Positions 18,189 to 25,927 of a DNA stretch of 33,315 nucleotides are shown here, piece by piece (the first letter of the stretch is position 1; the number at the start of each line of letters is the position of its first letter). Source of the DNA: Pseudomonadota bacterium. GTDB lineage: Bacteria; Desulfobacterota; JADFVX01. Made by a program: the position numbers and the translations under genes. Location: the NCBI GenBank assembly GCA_015222555.1, contig JADFVM010000169.1, forward strand, positions 1 through 33,315, given 5' to 3'. The notes beneath the pieces were generated by a model. That model was not told the DNA's origin. It searched no databases and saw nothing but the letters and a program-made list of their open reading frames with translations.

Positions 18189-19457
18189 TCAATGACTCTT
18201 TTTTTTTGATCGCCGGAAAAGAGATCTGATCCCCTTGCGGGGTGAACTCAAAAGACGAATGGTTCTCAGCTGGATGAGATATTCAGTCCATATCATTATT
18301 GCCTCCCAGAAGTTCTCTATAAAACGTACATACCATGGCCGCTTTAACCAGTTTATATACTCTATTTCTCTACTTTCCTCCAGGTCTGCGAGAAACATCC
18401 GGGCCATGTCTTCTGCAAAATGGCTGTCAATGACTTCCTGGTTTGCCTCCAGGTTCCAGCGAAGGCTCCATTTGTCCAGGTTACTTGATCCTATGGAAAT
18501 CCAGTCGTCGCAGAGCATTACTTTGGAATGAAGAAAGCGGGGGGCATATTCAAAGATACGAACGCCATTGCGAAGCAGGGACTGGTAATAACGCTGGCTG
18601 ATTCGTCTCACAGAGGGATGATCTGTCTGCTTCCCCGGCAGAAGGAGACGCACATCAACACCGGCACGGGCCGCTTTTCTCAGGGCTCGACGGATCTTCC
18701 ATGAAGGGATGAAATAGGCCATTTCTATCCAGATGCGTTTCCTGGATTTTCGAATTCTTTTAAGGAGCGATCTAATGATGTCGCGACGGTGAGGTGGCAG
18801 TAAAAGGGCTACCCTGCCTTCCATATCGGCAGCTTCAATAGAATGATTGCCGATGGGCAGGTTGATGAAGGGCTCTCCCCATTGGTTCCAGATTGACTGG
18901 AATGAGGATTGCCAGTCTGAAACAACAGGGCCGGATATCTCTACCATAGTATCGAGCCAGAAATCGGACGGTTGATGTAAAGGAGAAAAGTCATCTGTAA
19001 CTCCTGCACCTCCCGTGTATGCGATTAGGTTATCAATGAGAAGCAGTTTGCGATGGTTTCTACGCAGGTTTGCAAGCCACTTGCCATAGCGAAGGGGGTT
19101 ATAAAAAATAAGAAAAACACCATTTTCAGCCAGGCGTTTCCTGTCTTTACTGTTGAGATTCCACGATCCAAAATCATCAAGAAGAAGATAGACAAAAACC
19201 CCTCTTTTTGCGGCCTTGCAAAGAGCATCAATAAAGCTTGTAGCAACATGGCCGGATTCAAAGATGTACATTTCCATGAGAACGTACTTCTCAGCCCCCT
19301 TAATTGATTTAAGCATGGCCGGAAAAAAGTTGTTTCCATTTTTCAGGCACTTGAAGCTGTTTCCCTTGTACCAGGGCGTTCCTTCCATGACAGGAATATT
19401 TTTTTCTCTCTTCTTCATCGTCAAGTTAAATATATCGGGATAAAGATAGAAGATCAA
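18189..19457 (-). CDS. Cardiolipin synthase-like phospholipase D family protein (ClsB type)
   Basis: Two HKD motifs HRKLLLIDNLIAYTGG and HSKVMLCDDWISIGSSNLD; no N-terminal TM pair, as in ClsB. Internal starts (Met near 19418) possible. Confidence 0.9.
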   Translation of the reverse strand: MIFYLYPDIFNLTMKKREKNIPVMEGTPWYKGNSFKCLKNGNNFFPAMLKSIKGAEKYVLMEMYIFESGHVATSFIDALCKAAKRGVFVYLLLDDFGSWNLNSKDRKRLAENGVFLIFYNPLRYGKWLANLRRNHRKLLLIDNLIAYTGGAGVTDDFSPLHQPSDFWLDTMVEISGPVVSDWQSSFQSIWNQWGEPFINLPIGNHSIEAADMEGRVALLLPPHRRDIIRSLLKRIRKSRKRIWIEMAYFIPSWKIRRALRKAARAGVDVRLLLPGKQTDHPSVRRISQRYYQSLLRNGVRIFEYAPRFLHSKVMLCDDWISIGSSNLDKWSLRWNLEANQEVIDSHFAEDMARMFLADLEESREIEYINWLKRPWYVRFIENFWEAIMIWTEYLIQLRTIRLLSSPRKGIRSLFRRSKKKSH

Positions 19458-19545
19458 CTCTTCCCGCTTGCATTTTTCACCGGCTGGCTTTATTCAGATA
19501 GTGCTTTGACCTGGTTTTCAGGCGTCGAGATGATCTTTGATGAGT

Positions 19546-22047
19546 TTAGTTCTCTTCAACCCCTTCAGGACCGAAAGGCTTGAAGACGATGATAAGTTGA
19601 GGTAAAAGTGTGAGTGCGGCAATGAGTGCTATAATCATTGCGAGGCCAGTGAGAAGCCCAAAATAAATACTTGGAATGAAATTTGAGAGGATGAGGATTG
19701 AAAAACCGATGATAATTGTGATAGAGGTGTCATACATGGCATATCCTATGCTCTCGTGGCATCGATGCATTGTATTGATATAATTCCTGTCTTTTTCCAC
19801 CTCTTTCTTGAACCTGTGAATGTAGTGGATGGTGTCATCTACGGCGATGCCGACGCTGATTGAAGCGATGGTGATGGTCATCATGTCAAGAGGAATACCC
19901 ATCCATCCCATGAACCCGAGCACAGAACCGACGGAAAGAAGATTGGGGAAAATAGCGATGAGCGCGATTTTTATTGATCTGAAGAGGATCAGGAACATGA
20001 ACATGAGTGCCGCAACGACAGCAGCAAGTGTCAGGATTTGGGAGCTAAAGAGGCTTTGAAGCATGTTGTTGTACAATACCAACAGGCCGGAAAGGTGAAT
20101 GCGTTCCTCCTTAAAGCCAAGCTTGTCGGTGAGGTCGCCTTTAATCTGCTTAAGCAGTTCATTTCTTCTTAAGTCTTCTTCGGAATCCCTTACACGAACA
20201 GCAAAACGGACCTGATCGTTTTCAACAGAAACATAGGGTGATAAAATGATCTTCTTGAACTTCTCCGGTAGCTCTTTATAGATGAGGGCCAGTTTAAAAT
20301 TATCCAGAGGTTCTCCCTTGTTCAACTTCTCACCCACCTTCAGCATTGTTCCAAGAGACAGGACCTTCCCTGTTTCGCTAAGGCTGTCCAGATAATCATG
20401 TATTTTTGTTACCTCTTCCATCTTGTCCGATGTAAACCAGTATTTGGGATCATCTTTGGCAGCCTCAAACTCTTCTTCAAATTCGTCAAATTCATCAAAT
20501 TCTTCATCCTCTGTTGTAGCTGCCTGTTCAATAACTACTTCCTCTTCATTAAAATCAAGTGTGATATTTAGTGGTGTCGTGCCGCCCAGATGCTGATCGA
20601 TGACTTTCATTCCCTGATAGATCTCTGTGGACTCTTTGAAGTAGTCTATAAAACTGTTTTCAACGATGAGCCTCCTCCCTCCCGCAACACTTAGAATCAA
20701 TAAAATGGCGCTTCCGACAATGATGAGTGATCCGTGACGTTCTGTAAAATTGGCAAGCACTTTTGTCAGTGCGAAGCGGGATTCAAATGTGGTATCAGGG
20801 ATTTTTTTTTCAAAAAATATTAGTACTGTAGGAAAAATTAGAAAAGTCAGAATCAATGATACGCCAATTCCGGCGCTCATCATCCAGCCAAAATTGATCA
20901 CAGGCAGTATGTCACAGAGAATAAGAGAACTGAAACCTGCCACTGTCGTTAAGACAGCATAAGTACAAGGTTTAGCCATGGAAGTGACTGTATCAAGAAT
21001 AAGCTGATGCTCAGTTGCCTCGGGATTGAGAGCAATCAGTTCGCGATACCTGACAATAAGGTGGATGGTGACGGCCATGGTGATAATAATCTGAATGGAG
21101 ATGAAGTTGGACGAAATTACTGTTACTTCCCAGCCGAACATTCCCAGTAGACCGCAGGTTGCGATAACGGAAAATGAGCAGCAAATAATGGGCATCAATA
21201 TCCATCGTCGTTGTCTGAAAATTAGCCATAAGGTAATGATTAGAAAACACAAGACACCAATTCCGAAAAGCCTGAGATCATTTTTTACGAAGGAAATCAG
21301 GTCATCGGCAATCATGCTGACACCGCCAAGAAAGAGGTCGGCCTCTCCCCTGTATTTGTCCATGATGGACCTAACATCATGGATGGTCCGGTGTTGTTTG
21401 ATCCGCATCCTGTCCCGATGTTCTTTAAAGCGGACAAGCAGTTCTTTCAGCTCACGCTCTTCACCATCTGTCAAGTCTTCAAGCTTTTGTTTGTCTTTGA
21501 GCTCATTACGGCGGGACAGGAGCTGGTGAAAAACCTTATCTTCTGCCAGATTGGCCTGAAGAGCAGTCGTTTTGAAATCATGGCTGACCAGCATATTGCT
21601 GTAGATTGGACTATTCAGAAACTCCTCCCGGGCCAGCTTTCTGTCCGCATTAGGCGATTCAAGGGTTTGGACATTCTTGACCATTTCCTTGATCGGCATG
21701 GGCGGACTTTCGAGCATCGGCACATTCAGTAAGGAGGTGACGGACTCTACGCCTTCCAGCTGGTTGAGCTCATCACTGAGGTGGCGGATATTATCAAGTG
21801 TCTTGTTTGAAAGGAGATTTTCCCTTGGTGTATAGGTTATGACCAGGAAATCCGGGCTGCCGTACCGGTCATTGATTATCCGTGTATAACGGAGGTCCTC
21901 ATCATCTTCAAGGATAAGGGTTTCTGCAGAGGCATCAACTTCCAGTTTTCTTGCCTCGTATCCAAGGAAGGCAATAACTGCAAGGATGACAAGCAGGACC
22001 AGCCTGGGGTATTGAAGAATAAAGTTGTCGTATAAGCGTCTTAGCAT
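19546..22047 (-). CDS. RND superfamily (MMPL-type) exporter, putative lipid transporter
   Basis: 833 aa with two 5-6 TM bundles and two large periplasmic loops; GIAVDDTIHYIHRFKKE and ITMAVTIHLIVRYRE RND helices. Confidence 0.92.
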   Translation of the reverse strand: MLRRLYDNFILQYPRLVLLVILAVIAFLGYEARKLEVDASAETLILEDDEDLRYTRIINDRYGSPDFLVITYTPRENLLSNKTLDNIRHLSDELNQLEGVESVTSLLNVPMLESPPMPIKEMVKNVQTLESPNADRKLAREEFLNSPIYSNMLVSHDFKTTALQANLAEDKVFHQLLSRRNELKDKQKLEDLTDGEERELKELLVRFKEHRDRMRIKQHRTIHDVRSIMDKYRGEADLFLGGVSMIADDLISFVKNDLRLFGIGVLCFLIITLWLIFRQRRWILMPIICCSFSVIATCGLLGMFGWEVTVISSNFISIQIIITMAVTIHLIVRYRELIALNPEATEHQLILDTVTSMAKPCTYAVLTTVAGFSSLILCDILPVINFGWMMSAGIGVSLILTFLIFPTVLIFFEKKIPDTTFESRFALTKVLANFTERHGSLIIVGSAILLILSVAGGRRLIVENSFIDYFKESTEIYQGMKVIDQHLGGTTPLNITLDFNEEEVVIEQAATTEDEEFDEFDEFEEEFEAAKDDPKYWFTSDKMEEVTKIHDYLDSLSETGKVLSLGTMLKVGEKLNKGEPLDNFKLALIYKELPEKFKKIILSPYVSVENDQVRFAVRVRDSEEDLRRNELLKQIKGDLTDKLGFKEERIHLSGLLVLYNNMLQSLFSSQILTLAAVVAALMFMFLILFRSIKIALIAIFPNLLSVGSVLGFMGWMGIPLDMMTITIASISVGIAVDDTIHYIHRFKKEVEKDRNYINTMHRCHESIGYAMYDTSITIIIGFSILILSNFIPSIYFGLLTGLAMIIALIAALTLLPQLIIVFKPFGPEGVEEN

Positions 22048-22070
22048 TAAAGAGCTGTCATCCCGTCCTG

Positions 22071-22673
22071 TTACTTTTTGCCGTCAGGAAGTGCAAAGTT
22101 TCCCGATCTTTGTAATTTTGCCAGTAGAGTTTCAACCGTTCCTTTTTTCAGGATGCCGTCAAATTGGGAACGATAGGTCTGGACAATGCTGACTCCCTGA
22201 ATTTCCACATCATATATCTTCCAGCCCCTTTTTGATTTATAAAACTTATACAGCATATCTACATCGTTATCCTTTGATACAAGGTGTGTCATGATGCGGA
22301 TTTTCTTTTTCACCATGAAGGGTTCCTCATAGACTGCCTCTTCATCGCTGTAAAGGTCCAGTTTTTCAATGTAGGATTCCTGGATACGTTCAACAAAAAG
22401 TGAGGTGTATTCCTTCTGCTGTTCTTCATTTAACGTGGGCCAGTATTTTCTCCCCAGGCTTAGTTTTCCCATTTTCTCGAAGTCAAATATGGGAATAATA
22501 GTCTCTAGAATTTCAGCATTTCTCTTCTGCTTATCCATATCATTTTTCTGAAGGAGAGAAATTACGTTGTCCATCCGCTCTCTTAGCATGGCGTCTACAT
22601 CGCTTTTGTCATCGGCAAAAACAGGTTGCGAAAAAATAAACAAGAAAATAAATAAATAAATGAGCCTTTTCAT
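22071..22673 (-). CDS. mlaC: MlaC/Ttg2D-family periplasmic phospholipid-binding protein
   Basis: Signal peptide; LGRKYWPTLNEEQQKEYTSLFVERIQESYIEKLDLY, GWKIYDVEIQGVSIVQTYRSQFDGIL. Confidence 0.92.
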   Translation of the reverse strand: MKRLIYLFIFLFIFSQPVFADDKSDVDAMLRERMDNVISLLQKNDMDKQKRNAEILETIIPIFDFEKMGKLSLGRKYWPTLNEEQQKEYTSLFVERIQESYIEKLDLYSDEEAVYEEPFMVKKKIRIMTHLVSKDNDVDMLYKFYKSKRGWKIYDVEIQGVSIVQTYRSQFDGILKKGTVETLLAKLQRSGNFALPDGKK

Positions 22674-22675
22674 GA

Positions 22676-23569
22676 CTACTCCCTGACTTTCTTTTTTCTG
22701 TTTTGTTCATAAGCATCCCTTAAAAAGGGGTACAGATCAAGGGCATCCTTTTTTATGCTTTCATATTCACCGATATGATGGGATGCTTCATTCAATATAT
22801 TAAAAGATTTGACAGCCAGTTCCTCTTCCGCTTTTTTTATGTAACTTACAGGGTCCATGAAATAGTCAGGGACAAGGCCGACAACATCACGCAGGTTGGA
22901 TGGGCCGAGAAGAGGCAGGACGATGTGAAATCCACCTCCCAGGCCATAATGGCCCAGGGTTTGACCAAAGTCCTCAGGATAGGCCTCCAGGTTAAACCAG
23001 TTTTTTGCCGGGTCTCCAAGGCCGAGAATGCCCACTGTGGTGTTAACGCCGAAGCGCGTTAATTCTATGCCGGCGCGCTTAAATTTCAGTTGAAGGACGT
23101 TATTGACAAAACGAAGGGGAAAGAGAAGGTTATTAAAGAATCTTGTGACAGAGCGACGTGCGCTTAATGGAACAACTTTTTTGTAGCCGTTGGCCACCGG
23201 TTTGAGCAACCAGAAATAAAACTTATCATTAACAGATGTCATGATTCGGTTATAGCCGCTTAGGGGATCAAAAACTTCTTTGGAAGACGCCTCTTCAAAC
23301 TCTTCTTCCAGGTCGAAGAAGTCTTCATCTTCCTCGTTTTCAGAGCTGTCTATCACGCCCGCATCGGTGACGACCGCTGTTTCAAGTGATGCCATTAAAA
23401 TAGGTGTGGGCGTAAAGTCATAATTCTCTTGAAAAATGACCTCATTTTTTGCAAGGATTGGCTTGGTAGAGTGATTTGATCTGTCAATATCAGAGGGAAT
23501 GTAGGCATGAATAGCTGTGGCATGAAAGAGGAGAAAAATAAAGGCAAAAAAAATATAAAAACGGGACAT
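22676..23569 (-). CDS. mlaA: MlaA/VacJ family protein
   Basis: DPLSGYNRIMTSVNDKFYFWLLKPVANGYKKVVP, GLGDPAKNWFNLEAYPEDFGQTLGHYGLGGGFHIVLPLLGPSNLRDVVG. Confidence 0.95.
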   Translation of the reverse strand: MSRFYIFFAFIFLLFHATAIHAYIPSDIDRSNHSTKPILAKNEVIFQENYDFTPTPILMASLETAVVTDAGVIDSSENEEDEDFFDLEEEFEEASSKEVFDPLSGYNRIMTSVNDKFYFWLLKPVANGYKKVVPLSARRSVTRFFNNLLFPLRFVNNVLQLKFKRAGIELTRFGVNTTVGILGLGDPAKNWFNLEAYPEDFGQTLGHYGLGGGFHIVLPLLGPSNLRDVVGLVPDYFMDPVSYIKKAEEELAVKSFNILNEASHHIGEYESIKKDALDLYPFLRDAYEQNRKKKVRE

Positions 23570-23875
23570 TTAAATGTTTAACCTCTTATAGCCATAGCCG
23601 GAACAAGTTTTTATTTTCAGTACTATTAAACCTGCATTTACAGAACAATAATTTAATCTTTATAACAGATTGGGGAAGATTAATCAACGCAGCAAAAATA
23701 AAAAATTGCGAATATTTTAAAGTGGTAAAACAGAGGTGTTTTTAAGTTTAATTGATGTGTCGATCAGATGTTTATTGCGTGGAAAGAAAGAATCTTCGAA
23801 AAACTGACATTTTCAGTTTCTTTACGGTTAACAGCAAGTATCGATGAAAATCAGAAAACGATCCTTCATGGACAG

Positions 23876-24883
23876 CTATTCAGCCATGATGCAACGGTTT
23901 CGACCTTCTTCCTTTGCCTTATAAAGAGCTTCATCGGCTCTGGCGACCAGATCGTCAGGATTGCCCGATTTGTCTGGCTGCATGACTGCAACACCAAGGC
24001 TGATACTGACAAAATCCGCTACATCTGAATAGGCATGTGGGATATTTTGTTTCTCAATATTTGCCCGCATTTCTTCTGCTACTTTTGCAGCCCCGTCAGC
24101 GTCTGTGCCGGGAAGTATGGCCACGAATTCCTCGCCTCCATAACGGGCAAGAAAGTCACCGGAGCGGATAATGGTCTCATCGAGAGTCGAGGCGACCTGT
24201 TTCAGGCAGTCATCTCCACCCTGATGTCCGTAACCGTCATTATATTTTTTGAAAAAGTCGATGTCGAGAATGACAACGGCAACCTGGTGCTTTTCTCTCC
24301 AGCCCCGTTTCCATTCCTGCGCCAGCATTTCATCAAAATGGCGGCGGTTGGCAATACCTGTGAGACCGTCAAGCACTGAAAGCCGCTGCAGGATGGCATT
24401 GCTTTTTTTCAGTTCTTCCTGAAGCTTTTCCATTTCACGGTATGCTTCGTCGCGTTGGAGCTGTAACAGATAGGTTTTAGAGTGCGCCCGGATTCTGGCA
24501 ACCAGTTCAATTTTGTCGGGCAATTTTACCAGGTAATCACTGGCGCCATTTTCAAAGGCCTGTCTCTTGGCCATAGGATCTTCCTTGGTGGAAAGGACAA
24601 TAACCGGGGTAGCCGACGTGGCAGGGTTGGCGCGATAAAACTTTAAAAGTGTATATCCGTCCACATCGGGCATGACAAGGTCCTGCAGGATGATGCTTGG
24701 CTGTATCTCGTTGGCTGTTTGGACGGCTTTTGACGATTCCTGACAATAATGGAACTCAATATCCTTGTCGTCCACCAGCATTCTGCGTATCGCTTCTGAT
24801 ACGATGGCCTGGTCATCTACGAGTAATACCACCGGATGGGGCAGGTCTTTTTTCTCTTCTTCAGGTATATGGTCTTCGCTCAT
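23876..24883 (-). CDS. wspR: Response regulator diguanylate cyclase (REC-GGDEF), WspR-like
   Basis: REC domain (LQDLVMPDVDG) and GGEEF active site with RSGD I-site 5 residues upstream; terminal gene of wsp-type operon. Confidence 0.93.
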   Translation of the reverse strand: MSEDHIPEEEKKDLPHPVVLLVDDQAIVSEAIRRMLVDDKDIEFHYCQESSKAVQTANEIQPSIILQDLVMPDVDGYTLLKFYRANPATSATPVIVLSTKEDPMAKRQAFENGASDYLVKLPDKIELVARIRAHSKTYLLQLQRDEAYREMEKLQEELKKSNAILQRLSVLDGLTGIANRRHFDEMLAQEWKRGWREKHQVAVVILDIDFFKKYNDGYGHQGGDDCLKQVASTLDETIIRSGDFLARYGGEEFVAILPGTDADGAAKVAEEMRANIEKQNIPHAYSDVADFVSISLGVAVMQPDKSGNPDDLVARADEALYKAKEEGRNRCIMAE

Positions 24884-24895
24884 GATCGCAGTACT

Positions 24896-25927
24896 TTATT
24901 TGGATTTTATCTGATAAGCAAGTATTTTTTTTGTCAGCGCCTCAGCAATGTCATCAATGGGTAGAATGTCTACAGCGGCATTCAATTCAACGGCGGCCTT
25001 GGGCATGCCGTATACCCTGCATGTCTCCGCATTTTGCGCAACCGTATAGATTCCATTCTGCTTCAGTTGGAGTAAGCCATCAGCGCCGTCTTTGCCCATT
25101 CCTGTCAGAAGCGCTGCAACGGCTTTTCCGCCCCAGTTCTTAAGGATGCTGTTAAAAAAGACATCGACAGAAGGTCTGTAAGGAGTCTGTAATGGATTCT
25201 CTTTGTATACGAGGCAACTTCTCTCGTTAATATAGAGATGATTGTTCGTGCCGGCAACAAGAACCGTGCCGTGATTTAGCCTGTCCCCATCCATGGCAAG
25301 ACGTACGGGAAGTTTTGAATATTCACCAAGCCAGTCGGCAAAACCCTGTGAAAAGTTTTCGTCTACATGCTGCACAATAACAACGGCTGCCGGCAGGTCC
25401 TTTGGAAGAGTGGAAAGAATTTTTATGAGGGCTGCAGGCCCTCCTGTAGACGCTCCCAGTGCAAGTAAGCATTTGTCTGATGTGTCAGGTTTGGGTGACA
25501 CGCTTAAATTGAGTGAAGTTTTTTTCCGATCTGCATCGATGAGTTTGCCGATGGTCCGTATTTTCTTGAGAAGCTCATTTTTACCATCTGCCTCTCCACT
25601 TGTGCCGAGGATGGGGGTACTTACGGCATCCAGCGCGCCCACACTCATGGCCTCAAAAACTTTGGCTGCGTTGGCAGTGACTGAAGCGGTGACCACCAGT
25701 ATAGGACATGGGGAATTGGCCATGATGTTTCGAGATGCTTCCACACCATTCATCTCAGGCATGATGAGGTCCATAAGTATGAGATCAGGCACGTCGTCGG
25801 CACATCGACTCACCGCTTCCTTGCCGTCCTTTGCAATCCATGCAACCTCATATCCTTGTACCGTTGTTATGATGCGCCGCATGACTTCTACGGCCATTTT
25901 CATGTCATTGACGATGGCAATTCTCAT
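24896..25927 (-). CDS. wspF: CheB-type methylesterase response regulator, WspF-like
   Basis: REC (LILMDLIMPEMNG) plus CheB catalytic domain (GASTGGPAAL, VVQHV, LLTGMGKDGADGL). Confidence 0.93.
   Translation of the reverse strand: MRIAIVNDMKMAVEVMRRIITTVQGYEVAWIAKDGKEAVSRCADDVPDLILMDLIMPEMNGVEASRNIMANSPCPILVVTASVTANAAKVFEAMSVGALDAVSTPILGTSGEADGKNELLKKIRTIGKLIDADRKKTSLNLSVSPKPDTSDKCLLALGASTGGPAALIKILSTLPKDLPAAVVIVQHVDENFSQGFADWLGEYSKLPVRLAMDGDRLNHGTVLVAGTNNHLYINERSCLVYKENPLQTPYRPSVDVFFNSILKNWGGKAVAALLTGMGKDGADGLLQLKQNGIYTVAQNAETCRVYGMPKAAVELNAAVDILPIDDIAEALTKKILAYQIKSK

Noticed and set aside
23768-24028. 86-aa plus-strand ORF between mlaA and the diguanylate cyclase
   Set aside because: Mostly antisense to the wspR-like gene; no family resemblance.
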